64,000 bases of DNA, taken from positions 406,883 through 470,882 of the forward strand of contig MSHJ01000005.1 in the NCBI GenBank assembly GCA_001941065.1. The letters are read 5' to 3'. Positions 52,940-61,572 of the stretch are shown here, piece after piece. The DNA comes from Alistipes sp. Zagget8 (lineage in GTDB: Bacteria > Bacteroidota > Bacteroidia > Bacteroidales > Rikenellaceae). Each line of letters begins with the position of its first letter. The stretch's first letter is position 1. The notes under the pieces are model-generated. The model made no database searches and had not been told where the DNA came from. It was given only the letters and a program-made list of their open reading frames with translations. Made by a program: the position numbers and the translations under genes.

Positions 52940-55327
52940 TCAGGTTCCCGGAACGTTCTCCGGCTCCGAAGCCGTGGAGTCCACCGCCGGGACCTCTCCG
53001 GTCGGGACCGTCGTATCGGGCTCCTGCGCGGCCGTGCTGTCCGCCGGAATCGCCGCCGGGGCGGCTTCGTCCGCATCCGCCGTGTCGCCGCCGACCTCGA
53101 TGGTCTCGCCGTCGAGACCCAGGGCGATGGTGTAGCGGTCACGGCCCGCATAGGTTGTCAGGGCCGTCGAATCCATCGGCTGGAGCCGGAATGCCGGGGC
53201 CTGCACGCCGTGGGTGGTGAGCATGTATTCGCCGAGGGCTTTGTCGCGCGAAGCCATCATCCGCCGCAGCAGTCCGAGGGCATCCTCGCGGTAGAGGGCC
53301 AGGGCCTTGGCGTTGGGCGACATCCCCAGCGGAGAGACGCCGCGCAGGGTGAGCAGCGAGTCGGCGAACGCCCCGACGGCCGGGGTGCGGATGTCTATCT
53401 GCTGGAGTTTCTCGTATTCGAGCATCGAGAGCCGGGGACGCTGTCCCGTGGAGTCGGCCGCCGCGAGGCTGTTGTGATAGGCCAGCCGCAGGACGTTGAC
53501 GCTCTGCGCGGGCAGGGCCCGGGTGAGGTTGATGCGCTGGGTCAGCGCGATTTGCATTTCGGGTTTGTCCTTGAGCATCTGCGCAATCTGGTCGAACGAC
53601 GCATACTGCTCCGACGTGAAGGCGTACTGCACCGGATCGACGGCGATGTATTCGAGGTTTTTACTGCCGCCCGAGAGGAACGAGAAGGGCGCCGTCACCA
53701 CCTTGAGCAGCACGTTGCCGATGGCTTTCAGCACGATTTTGCGGTAGGAGAACTCCGGCGAGTCGAGGTTGCCGCCCACCGGAAGGTCCATCTTCACATG
53801 GCCTTTCTTGTCGCGCAGCACGTAGAGCCCCAGCTTGAGCGGAATGTTCATTTCGGGTTTCAGCTCCTTGCGTTTCTTGTCCACCTTGGGTTCGAAGGCG
53901 TCGAGGTGGTTCGTGCCGTCGAGATAGCGGTTGCGGATGACGTTCTGGCTGCGGAACGTGAGGTTGCCGCCCGTGATGGGGTAGGCCGTGAAATGTTCGC
54001 AGTAGGGGGTGAAATCCCGCAGGCTGAGGTTCGAAAGCACGAGCGTGATGTTCTGGTTGTTCAGGTCGTCGAGCGTGCCCTCCCAGCGGAGCTTGGCCTG
54101 CCCGGTGCGCTGCATGCGGGCGTCGACCTGCAGGTTGTTGCGCTTCGAGGGGTCGAAATCGCGGCTTCGCATGCGGATGTCGCTCACGACGTATTCGAAA
54201 GGTTTGGCCATCGTCAGGTCGCGGAACGAGACCCTGCCGCCGTCGATCTCCAGGTCGGCGATCTGCAGCACCGGAGCCGATCCGGAGGAGGTCTCCGGGG
54301 CCGCTTCGGCGGGTTGTTCCGGGGCTTCGGGCGAAGGCTTCATCAGCGCCGAGATGTTGTCGCCCTCGGGCGTGAGTTCGGCATCGAGCGAGAATCCCCC
54401 GACGTAAAGGCGTTCGAAGCGGAAGCGCATCTGCCCCAGGTCGCCTTCGGCGAGCTTCAGCCCCAGCGTATCGACTCCGGCCACGGGCTGCTGCCGCGTG
54501 TCCTTCAGGGCGAAATCGGCCAGCGAGGCCGTGCCTTCGGTGCGCAGGGCCAGCAGGTGCTCGGTGTTGCCCTGCAGCCGCACATCGGCCGAGAGGCGTC
54601 CTTCGACGGCCCCGATGTCGAGCCACTGGCGGAAATAGGGGAGCATGCCGCTGAGCGTCAGTCCGTCGAGTTTCAGTCCGATGTCGAACTCCGAGGTGTC
54701 GATGTCGTAGGCGACGCTCGTGGCCAGCGAACCGCCCTCGGCGAAATTCAGCACGGCGCCCACGTCGGTCTTCTCACCCCCGAAATAAACGCCCGGAATC
54801 TGCAGGTTGATGTCGTTGAGACCCCATACCGCATTGAGCTCCAAATCCTTGTAGAACAGGCGGCTGTCGCGCACGGCGATGTTGTAGATGCCGATCTCCC
54901 ACGGATCGGAGGGCTCGGCGGGTTCGGCGACGGCCGTGGTGTCCGATGCGAAATGGTCGAGGATGTCGTCGAAACTGAAGGCGTTGCCCCGCTGGTAGAC
55001 CTTCACGTCGAGTCCCGCGAAGGTGATGTGCTTCACCACGACGCGGTTCGACAGCAGCGGCAGGATGCGCATCCGCATGTCGAAGCTGTCCAGCGCGAAG
55101 AAGGTCGCCGAGTCGCTGACGGCGCCGATTTTCAATCCCTCGACGCGCAGGCGGCCCGTGAAGATGTTCATGCGCAGCCGCTCCATGCGGATCGAGCGGC
55201 CCAGCAATTCGCGGTCGTGCTTTTCGATGTAGTTTTTCGCCACGGGCGACGCGGCGATGGCGATGCCCAGCACCACGACGATCAGCACGGCGAGGACGAT
55301 CAGGAGTATCTTATAGATTTTCTTCAT
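52940..55327 (-). CDS. DUF748/AsmA-like envelope protein
   Basis: 795 residues. One N-terminal membrane anchor (LLIVLAVLIVVVLGIAIAA), then a long beta-rich chain with DUF748 features: LLGRSIRMERLRMNIFTGRLRVEGL and PLLSNRVVVKHITFAGLDVKVYQ near the start and GNLTFRSQNVIRNRYLDGTNHL further on. A long acidic low-complexity tail ends the protein. AsmA-like proteins are thought to carry lipid between the membranes. It overlaps the HAD gene by 17 bases, so the two are coupled. Confidence 0.83.
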   Translation of the reverse strand: MKKIYKILLIVLAVLIVVVLGIAIAASPVAKNYIEKHDRELLGRSIRMERLRMNIFTGRLRVEGLKIGAVSDSATFFALDSFDMRMRILPLLSNRVVVKHITFAGLDVKVYQRGNAFSFDDILDHFASDTTAVAEPAEPSDPWEIGIYNIAVRDSRLFYKDLELNAVWGLNDINLQIPGVYFGGEKTDVGAVLNFAEGGSLATSVAYDIDTSEFDIGLKLDGLTLSGMLPYFRQWLDIGAVEGRLSADVRLQGNTEHLLALRTEGTASLADFALKDTRQQPVAGVDTLGLKLAEGDLGQMRFRFERLYVGGFSLDAELTPEGDNISALMKPSPEAPEQPAEAAPETSSGSAPVLQIADLEIDGGRVSFRDLTMAKPFEYVVSDIRMRSRDFDPSKRNNLQVDARMQRTGQAKLRWEGTLDDLNNQNITLVLSNLSLRDFTPYCEHFTAYPITGGNLTFRSQNVIRNRYLDGTNHLDAFEPKVDKKRKELKPEMNIPLKLGLYVLRDKKGHVKMDLPVGGNLDSPEFSYRKIVLKAIGNVLLKVVTAPFSFLSGGSKNLEYIAVDPVQYAFTSEQYASFDQIAQMLKDKPEMQIALTQRINLTRALPAQSVNVLRLAYHNSLAAADSTGQRPRLSMLEYEKLQQIDIRTPAVGAFADSLLTLRGVSPLGMSPNAKALALYREDALGLLRRMMASRDKALGEYMLTTHGVQAPAFRLQPMDSTALTTYAGRDRYTIALGLDGETIEVGGDTADADEAAPAAIPADSTAAQEPDTTVPTGEVPAVDSTASEPENVPGT

Positions 55328-55952
55328 GGCAGTTCAGGTTTTCGAGGATGTGTCCGAAATCTTCGCCGTGGGCCGGCATGTAGACCGAGAATCCCAGCGC
55401 ACGGGCGGCGTCGACGTTCTTCTGCCCGTCGTCGATGAACAGCGTCTCCTCGGGGCGCATGCCGCTTGCGGCGATCATCTTGCGGAAGATCGCCTCCGAA
55501 GGTTTCAGTTCGTGCAGCTCGTAGGAGAGGTACACGGCGTCGAAATAGTCGTCCATCGTCTTGCCGTCGGCCGTGAACATCCGCCGCACGTACTCCATCG
55601 ACGCCGTGTTGTTGTTCGAAAGCACATAGGTCCGGAAACCCCTTTGGCGCAGACGGTCGATCTGGCGGAGCTTCGCGACGGGAATTTCCGTGAGGAAGAC
55701 GCCGTAGGCATGGGCTATCTCGTCGTCGGTGACCTCCGGGGTGCCCGAGAGCCGGCGCATCTCGTCGCAGGCTTCGTGGAACGTGATGTCGCCGTGTTCG
55801 AGGCGTCCGATCATCTCGGCGGGGTAGTAGGGGTTGACGATCTCCGCCACGGCGTCCATCCCGAGACTGCGGAAAGCTGCCGTGCAACGGTCGAGGTCGA
55901 TGCCCACGAGCACCCCTCCGAGGTCGAAAACTACATTCTTGATTTTTTCCAT
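55311..55952 (-). CDS. HAD-superfamily phosphatase (YihX-like)
   Basis: 213 residues. Motif I is FDLGGVLVGID, where the usual second Asp is Gly, as in the YihX sugar-phosphatase branch. Motif II is VLSNNN, motif III lies at ELKPSEAIFRKM, motif IV is LFIDDGQKNVDAAR. Likely hydrolyses a small phosphorylated metabolite such as a hexose phosphate. Its stop lies 17 bases inside the start of the DUF748 gene. Confidence 0.85.
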   Translation of the reverse strand: MEKIKNVVFDLGGVLVGIDLDRCTAAFRSLGMDAVAEIVNPYYPAEMIGRLEHGDITFHEACDEMRRLSGTPEVTDDEIAHAYGVFLTEIPVAKLRQIDRLRQRGFRTYVLSNNNTASMEYVRRMFTADGKTMDDYFDAVYLSYELHELKPSEAIFRKMIAASGMRPEETLFIDDGQKNVDAARALGFSVYMPAHGEDFGHILENLNCHEENL

Positions 55953-56112
55953 TATTTTTTTGTGTTTGTTCTCTGTTATGTACCTTTTGATGCCAAAAGG
56001 TACCCAAAACCACCGGCGTAAGACGCCGGATTTAGGGGCTGCGGGGACTTTTTGCAGTTCATAGCCTTATGTCCGCTACAATCCATTCTAAAATCCGCGT
56101 TTTACGCGGGCT
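55953..56112. repeat. Intergenic repeat element, copy 1
   Basis: A 10-base palindrome GTACCTTTTG/CAAAAGGTAC (55980-56003) is followed by a hairpin CCGGCG-TAAGA-CGCCGG (56013-56029), TTTAGGGGCTGCGG, GTTCATAGCCTTAT and ACGCGGGC. The same order of blocks occurs at 61458-61556. It is probably a dispersed, non-coding repeat family of this genome. Confidence 0.6.
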
Positions 56113-56925
56113 TTAGGCCTGGAATTTCATCGTGAAGCGCCGCAGGGGACGCAGCACCCACATCGGCAGTATCTTGCAGAGGGGTATCCATGCGCGGTTC
56201 CACCAGTCGGGAACGATGCACCGGCGACCCCGCCACAAGGCCCGCAGTCCGCGCCGGGCGCATGCGTCGGCGGAGATGAGCACCCCGAGGCGCAGGCCGA
56301 TCCGCTGCCAGCGGGGAGTCAGTCCGTAGAGGTCCGTCGCGACGCCCGCCGGGCACACCGCCGTGACGCGGATGCCGTGCTCCTGCACCTCTTTCGAAAA
56401 TGCCACCGAGAACGACCGCAGATAAGCCTTCGACGCGCTGTACAGCGACAGCCCCGGAAAGGGCATCCACAGCGAATAGGAGGACATATTGAGGATATGC
56501 CCCCGGCAGCCCCTCCGCACCATGTCGGCAGCGGCGAGGCGGCACAGCTGGGTGTTCGTGAGGGCGTGCAGCAGCAGGATGCGCTCAATGCGCTCGGGAG
56601 GCGTCTGCAAGATGTCGCGGAACGAGAAAATCCCCGCGTTATTGATAAGTACGTCTATTTCGACCCCCTCGCGGCGCATGGCCTCCCAAAGTTCCGCGGC
56701 GGCCTCCACACGGGCCAGATCGATCGTCACGACGCGCACGTCGCAGTCGTTCGCCGCCGCCCGCACCTCCGCGGCAACGGCCTCCAGCGGTTCGCGGCGG
56801 TTTCCGGCCAGCAGGAGGTCGTAACCCAGCGCTGCCAGCCGCAGGGCGTAACAGCGTCCGATGCCCGATCCGGCGCCCGTCACCAGCGCCCAAGAGCTAT
56901 GCAGTGTGATTGCCCGGCGTTTCAT
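56113..56925 (-). CDS. Short-chain dehydrogenase/reductase
   Basis: 270 residues from ATG 56925. The Rossmann motif is VTGAGSGIGRCYALRLAALG, followed by LINNAGIFSF, the catalytic Ser in ILNMSSYSLWMPFPGLSLYSASKAYL and the YxxxK. NADP or NAD specificity is not clear. It starts on the stop codon of the OYE gene (TGATG), and the 5-alpha-reductase gene precedes both, so it likely acts on a steroid-type keto group, as a hydroxysteroid dehydrogenase. This function is inferred from context. Confidence 0.85.
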   Translation of the reverse strand: MKRRAITLHSSWALVTGAGSGIGRCYALRLAALGYDLLLAGNRREPLEAVAAEVRAAANDCDVRVVTIDLARVEAAAELWEAMRREGVEIDVLINNAGIFSFRDILQTPPERIERILLLHALTNTQLCRLAAADMVRRGCRGHILNMSSYSLWMPFPGLSLYSASKAYLRSFSVAFSKEVQEHGIRVTAVCPAGVATDLYGLTPRWQRIGLRLGVLISADACARRGLRALWRGRRCIVPDWWNRAWIPLCKILPMWVLRPLRRFTMKFQA

Positions 56926-58139
56926 CACGGCAGGCGTTTGAGTTCTTCGACGATCTTCCGCGGCAGGTCGGGGCAATCCTTACAGCATTTCATGTCCACG
57001 GAGTACATCCGCGCAATGCAGTAGTTGCGGTGGTCGCAGGCGCTGCGCGTCGAGGCGTCGCCTGCGCGGAGCTTTTCGACAAACGACGGGTCGTTGACCA
57101 GCGCCCGGGCCATCTGCACCAGCTCGAATCCCGCATCCAGCGCCCGGTCGATGCCCTCGCGGCTGACCAGTCCCCCGACGTAGATCAGCGGCCCCTTCAG
57201 CGCCGCTCGGAACTTTTTGGCGTCCTCCAGAAAATAGCACTCCTCGAACGGGAACTGTTTGATCATGAAGGGCCCGCACCAGCGGATGAAATAGCGCAGC
57301 CACAGCGGCGAGTAGTAGCTCATGGTGTAGATGGGTATCAGCCCCCGCATGACGGCCATCGGGGCCTTCGACACGAAGCCGCCCGACAGCACGATGCCGT
57401 CCACACCGAACGACTCGATCTCGCGGGCGGTCTCGATGCTTTCGGGAATCTCGATGCCCCCTTTGAATCCGTCGTACATATTGTGCTTCACGGTCAGGGC
57501 CATGCCGCACGCCCGGGCCGCCTCCGTGGCCTCCCCGAGACACATCCGCATGAATCGCATGCGGTTTTCCAACGAGCCGCCGTATTCGTCGCGGCGGTGG
57601 TTGGTGTAGGGCGAGAGGAACTGCGAGATGAGGTATCCGTGCCCGGCGTGCACCTCCACGGAGTCGAATCCTGCGGCGTGCGCCGTGCGGACCGCCGTGC
57701 CGAAATCCCGCGCGACCTGTTCGATCTCGCTCCGGCGCATCCCCCGGACGGGCGTGTAAGCGTATAAATTGAATCCCGACGAGGCGCCGATGGGCATCTG
57801 TCCGGCGGTGGTCCAATGGGTCATGTTGCCGCAATGGCCGATCTGGATTGCGGCGGCGGCGCCTTCGCGGTGCACGGCGTCGGTGATCTCGCGCAAGGCC
57901 GGGACGATCTCGGGACGCAGCCACAGCTGCTTGTTGAACGAAAGTCCGCTCCGGCACACCGCCGCATAAGCCAGCGTGGTCATGCCGATGCCGCCGCGGG
58001 CCACGGCTACGTGGTAATCCTTGAGCTGATCGGTGGGGCCGAAATCCTTGCCCATCGACTCGAAGGCCGCCGAACGGATCGTGCGGTTGCGAAGCGTCAC
58101 GGGACCTAACTTGTAAGGGGTGAAAAGAGGGGAATTCAT
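56925..58139 (-). CDS. NADH:flavin oxidoreductase (OYE/BaiCD-like)
   Basis: 404 residues from ATG 58139. FMN barrel with FTPYKLGPVTLRNRTIRSA at the start, GFDSVEVHAGHGYLISQFLSPYTNHRRDEYGGSLENR as the catalytic loop and YVGGLVSREGIDRALDAG near the end. A Cys-rich tail (ACDHRNYC, CCKDC) is placed like the iron-sulfur ligands of the longer BaiCD/dienoyl-CoA reductases, although the second domain is absent. Enzymes of this group reduce the 4-ene of 3-oxo steroids to the 5-beta product. Context with the 5-alpha-reductase supports a steroid or bile-acid substrate. Confidence 0.85.
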   Translation of the reverse strand: MNSPLFTPYKLGPVTLRNRTIRSAAFESMGKDFGPTDQLKDYHVAVARGGIGMTTLAYAAVCRSGLSFNKQLWLRPEIVPALREITDAVHREGAAAAIQIGHCGNMTHWTTAGQMPIGASSGFNLYAYTPVRGMRRSEIEQVARDFGTAVRTAHAAGFDSVEVHAGHGYLISQFLSPYTNHRRDEYGGSLENRMRFMRMCLGEATEAARACGMALTVKHNMYDGFKGGIEIPESIETAREIESFGVDGIVLSGGFVSKAPMAVMRGLIPIYTMSYYSPLWLRYFIRWCGPFMIKQFPFEECYFLEDAKKFRAALKGPLIYVGGLVSREGIDRALDAGFELVQMARALVNDPSFVEKLRAGDASTRSACDHRNYCIARMYSVDMKCCKDCPDLPRKIVEELKRLP

Positions 58140-58149
58140 AATTCGCAAT

Positions 58150-58911
58150 CTAATAAATAAATGGAATGATGCGCTTTCTTCGGAGGCAGGTGAACTCTTC
58201 GCCGAATTCCTGTTCGTAGCGGCGGCGCAGCGACGCGGCGCGTGGTGCGAGGTTGGCGAAGGTCCACAGGGCGAACACAGCCCCGGCCCACGACCACGAG
58301 GCCACGGCGAAGCCCGTCCATTCGAGCACCTCGCCGAAATAGTTGGCCGAGGAGACGTAACGGAACATCCCGCCCCGGGGGATGTAGTGGCGCGTGTCGC
58401 CGGGTTTCCGGAGGTTGCGGATGATGTGGTCCGAATGGAGGTTAATGGCCATGCCCGTGAGGAACAGCGCTCCGCCGATGTAGATGTAGGGTTGCGAGAA
58501 CCAGTCGGCGTAATAGTCTGTGGGCGAGATGTAGAAAATCCAGCCTCCCTGCATCAGGGCGTTGAGCGTGTTGAAGGTCATGCCCATCAGTACGATGCCG
58601 AGGGGCATGCGGCCCTTTCCGCGGATCAGCAGCGGGAAGATGAAGGCCCGCTGGAGGTAGTGCGCCTGGAAGAGGCAGAACAGCGCCAGCGGCCCGGCCT
58701 GCCACATCCGCTCCGACGAGGCCCACAGCACGCACATGAGGATGAACACCGGCGACTCCATCACCATCCAGCCCACACGGTTGGGCACGGGAGGTCCGTA
58801 TCGGCGGTCGAAGAGATAGCCGTAACCGGCCTCGAAAAAGTGAAGCGCGGCGAACACCACGCAGGCCGCAAGGGCCATGACGATCAGGAAGATCGAGAAG
58901 GTTTCTGTCAT
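58150..58911 (-). CDS. Steroid 5-alpha-reductase family membrane enzyme
   Basis: 253 residues from ATG 58911. Six to seven membrane helices, and the family motif near the C-terminus: RYVSSANYFGEVLEWTGFA, then RRRYEQEFGEEF and RKRIIPFIY. This matches mammalian and bacterial 3-oxo-5-alpha-steroid 4-dehydrogenases (about 255 residues). It reduces a 4-ene-3-oxo steroid to the 5-alpha form using NADPH. A well-formed promoter (TATCTTTC at 58938-58945, TTG 20 bases further upstream) drives the three-gene unit with OYE and SDR. Confidence 0.88.
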   Translation of the reverse strand: MTETFSIFLIVMALAACVVFAALHFFEAGYGYLFDRRYGPPVPNRVGWMVMESPVFILMCVLWASSERMWQAGPLALFCLFQAHYLQRAFIFPLLIRGKGRMPLGIVLMGMTFNTLNALMQGGWIFYISPTDYYADWFSQPYIYIGGALFLTGMAINLHSDHIIRNLRKPGDTRHYIPRGGMFRYVSSANYFGEVLEWTGFAVASWSWAGAVFALWTFANLAPRAASLRRRYEQEFGEEFTCLRRKRIIPFIY

Positions 58912-59235
58912 AATCACACGCATCGGGTAAAACGCACGAAAGATACACATTTTTTCCACTTTCAGCAAGTCCTCCGGGGCGGATGTTTTGTTCCGAAATC
59001 CCTCTTCGGAACGAGAACACCCCGTTCCTCGGAGTGAGGGAACGGGGTGTCGTTTTCAGCGTCCGGCGGGAACCGGCTTTTTAAGCAGGAATACCAAAAA
59101 AACGGCTCCCGCCTCATGGAAGCGGGAAGCCGTCCGGCATACGCCGGGAATCCGGAAAGGACGCGTGTCGCGGGGAAGGTCCCTGAATGTTCGGTCAGCC
59201 GTTACCGGCCGCGAGAAAGCGCCCTTGCAGAATTC
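58912..59235. terminator. Terminators between gadB and the steroid-type operon
   Basis: The gadB terminator is the CGGCTCCCGC/GCGGGAAGCCG stem at 59103-59132, followed on the minus strand by TTTTTTT. A second stem (ACACCCCGTTCCTC with a bulged partner, 59017-59050) lies closer to the 5-alpha-reductase promoter. No gene is present. Confidence 0.65.
58938..58968 (-). promoter_or_regulatory. Promoter of the steroid-type operon
   Basis: On the minus strand: TTG at 58968-58966, 20 bases, TATCTTTC at 58945-58938, then ATG at 58911. Good Bacteroidota spacing with one mismatch in the -7 box. Confidence 0.55.
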
Positions 59236-60651
59236 CTAATGCGTGAATACCTTGCCCTTCTGGTGCTCCTTGTTCTCGTACTTGATGCGCGAGGGGGTGG
59301 GGTACTGGAGTTTCTCGAACTCGGCCACGGCGTTGCGGATGTCGTTCAGCAGCATGTCCGCCATGTCGCGCGACATGCCCTGACGCACCACGATACGCAT
59401 CACTACCACGTCTTCGATGTTCTTGGGCATGGTGTAGGCCGGAACCATCCATCCGCTCTGCTGCAGCGCGGCCTGCAGGTCGAACAGCGTCCATTTGGCC
59501 TTCTTGTCGTACTCGGGGTCCATCATCCAGATGAACAGCGGATTGACCACCTCCTTGAAATAGTTCTTGAAGCACGGCATCTTGCCGATCTGCGCGTGGC
59601 AGTACTGGGCGATGTCCATCGAGTTCTGCTGCACCTCCTTGTAGCCTTCGAATCCCAGGCGGATGAAATTGTAGTACTGTCCGAGAATCTGCGCTGCGGG
59701 GCGCGAGAAATTCAGGCCCACCTGCGTGATGTTGGCGCCCAGGTAGTTGACCGAGAACGACATTTCATCGGGCAGGTATTTCTTGTCCTTCCATACGACC
59801 CATCCAAGTCCCGGGTAAACCAATCCGTACTTGTGGCCCGACGTGGAGATTGACAGCACCCACTTGAGGCGGAAATCCCATTTCTTCTCGGGGCGGAGGA
59901 ACGGCAGGATGAAACCGCCCGACGCCGCATCGACGTGGATCGGAATTTCATAGCCGGTTTTCTGGTTGTAGGCGTCGAGGGCCTTGTCCAGTCCTTCGAT
60001 GTCGTCGTCGAGGCCCGTCCACGTCACACCGGCGATGGGCACGATGCAGATGGTGTTTTCGTCGCAGACCTTCAGCGCCTCGTCGATGTCGAGCGTGGGC
60101 TTGTCCAAGGTCAGGGGCACGGTGCGCATCTCGATCTGCCACAGCTGGCAGAATTTCTCCCATACGACCTGGAATCCCGAGCTCATCACCAGGTTGGGTT
60201 TGTCGAAGGGTTTCCCGGCGGCCTTGCGGCGGTTGCGCCAGCGGAGCCACGCGGCCACACCGCCCAGCATGCAGGCTTCGGACGAACCGATGCCCAGGGC
60301 TCCGGTCTTCCATTCGGCCTTCTCGGGGGTGTTCCACATGTTGGCGACGATGTTCAGACAGCGTCCGCACATCACCGCTACGCGCGGATACTCCGTTTCG
60401 TCGATGTAGTTGATGTTGATGGCCTCGTTCATCAGGCGTGTGGCGTAGTCGTCCATGTAGGTGGTGACGAAGGTCGCCAGGTTCAGCCGCGGCTGGGTCT
60501 GGGGATAGGTCTCGTCCTTGACCAGCTGATAGGCGATTTCGGGGGCCGTTTTCTCCTTGGGAATGAACTCCGTCGGAGCCGGCGAACGCATTTCTTTCGA
60601 TCCGAAAATGTCTGTCAGGGTGTCCTCGGTGGTGTGTTTTTGCTGATTCAT
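59236..60651 (-). CDS. gadB: Glutamate decarboxylase
   Basis: 471 residues, full length. Converts glutamate to GABA and CO2, consuming a proton. The PLP-binding lysine lies in SISTSGHKYG (Lys274), and HVDAASGGFILPF and SEACMLGG are family motifs. The C-terminal HQKGKVFTH tail resembles the pH-sensitive tail of the E. coli enzyme. The antiporter and glutaminase are 24 kb away. Confidence 0.96.
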   Translation of the reverse strand: MNQQKHTTEDTLTDIFGSKEMRSPAPTEFIPKEKTAPEIAYQLVKDETYPQTQPRLNLATFVTTYMDDYATRLMNEAININYIDETEYPRVAVMCGRCLNIVANMWNTPEKAEWKTGALGIGSSEACMLGGVAAWLRWRNRRKAAGKPFDKPNLVMSSGFQVVWEKFCQLWQIEMRTVPLTLDKPTLDIDEALKVCDENTICIVPIAGVTWTGLDDDIEGLDKALDAYNQKTGYEIPIHVDAASGGFILPFLRPEKKWDFRLKWVLSISTSGHKYGLVYPGLGWVVWKDKKYLPDEMSFSVNYLGANITQVGLNFSRPAAQILGQYYNFIRLGFEGYKEVQQNSMDIAQYCHAQIGKMPCFKNYFKEVVNPLFIWMMDPEYDKKAKWTLFDLQAALQQSGWMVPAYTMPKNIEDVVVMRIVVRQGMSRDMADMLLNDIRNAVAEFEKLQYPTPSRIKYENKEHQKGKVFTH

Positions 60652-60717
60652 AATGTAAAAAATTTTGTTTTTGGTTTACATCGGCTGAATCTTGCATGAA
60701 CTATGCCATATTTTTCG

Positions 60718-60725
60718 TACCTTTA
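60718..60725 (+). promoter_or_regulatory. Sirtuin promoter -7 element
   Basis: TACCTTTA, one mismatch to TAnnTTTG, 22 bases before ATG 60748. Confidence 0.4.
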
Positions 60726-60747
60726 CCCCTGCGTAACTATCCATGCC

Positions 60748-61452
60748 ATGAAAAAACTCGTAGTCTTCACCGGTGCCGGCGTCAGTGCCGACAGCGGTCT
60801 CGCGACGTTTCGCGACTCCGACGGAACGTGGGGCAATTACAAGATCGAGGAGGTCTGCATTCCCGAAGCTCTGGACTTTAACCGCCGGGGCGTGATCCGG
60901 TTCTATAACGACCGCCGCCGCGAAATGCTCTCCGCCTTGCCCAATCCCGCACACCTGGCTATCGCCGCCCTGGAGCGTGATTTCGATGTCGAGGTCATCA
61001 CCCAGAATGTCGACAACCTGCACGAACGTGCCGGTTCGACGCGCATTCTCCACCTCCACGGCGAGCTCACCAAACTGCGTTCCACGGACGATCCGTCGCT
61101 CATCGTGCCGTTCGACGGCGTGGAGCAGGGGCTCGACGACCTGGCTCCCGACGGTTCGCTGCTGCGTCCGCACATTGTTTTCTTCGGGGAGCCGGTTCCC
61201 GAATTCGAACGCGCTGCAGCGCTTGCCGCCGAGGCCGATGTTTTCATGGTTGTAGGTACGTCGCTGGCGGTCTATCCCGCGGCGTCGCTGGTGCGGTGCA
61301 TCCGGCCTGACGTTCCGGTTTACGTGGTCGATCCGGGGCGTCCGGCGATCCGGGGCATCCGCAATCCGTTGGAGGTGATTCGCAAACGCGCCGCCGAAGG
61401 CGTCCCCGAACTGGTCGAACGCCTGCGCGAAGCCTACTGCGCCCCGGCTTAA
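60748..61452 (+). CDS. Sirtuin-family NAD-dependent deacylase, without zinc cysteines
   Basis: 234 residues from ATG 60748. NAD-binding VFTGAGVSADSGLATFRDSDGTW, ITQNVDNLHERAG, the catalytic His in LHLHGEL and VVGTSLAVYPAASLV. Between LHLHGELTKLRSTDD and RPHIVFFGE there are no CxxC pairs, so the usual zinc ribbon is absent, as in several Bacteroidota sirtuins. It removes acyl groups from lysine, or ADP-ribosylates. The NAD pocket looks intact. Confidence 0.9.
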   Translation: MKKLVVFTGAGVSADSGLATFRDSDGTWGNYKIEEVCIPEALDFNRRGVIRFYNDRRREMLSALPNPAHLAIAALERDFDVEVITQNVDNLHERAGSTRILHLHGELTKLRSTDDPSLIVPFDGVEQGLDDLAPDGSLLRPHIVFFGEPVPEFERAAALAAEADVFMVVGTSLAVYPAASLVRCIRPDVPVYVVDPGRPAIRGIRNPLEVIRKRAAEGVPELVERLREAYCAPA

Positions 61453-61457
61453 GACGC

Positions 61458-61556
61458 CCCGGCTAAGAGCCGGGTTTTAGGGGCTGCGGAGGCATCTTGC
61501 GGTTCATAGCCTTATTTCCGCTTCGACCCATTTAAACCCCTCTGTCTTACGCGGGC
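61458..61556. repeat. Intergenic repeat element, copy 2
   Basis: Same orientation and order as copy 1: CCCGGC-TAAGA-GCCGGG hairpin, TTTTAGGGGCTGCGG, GTTCATAGCCTTAT-TTCCGCT and TTACGCGGGC. Confidence 0.6.
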
Positions 61557-61572
61557 GAAGGGCGTTTCTTAA

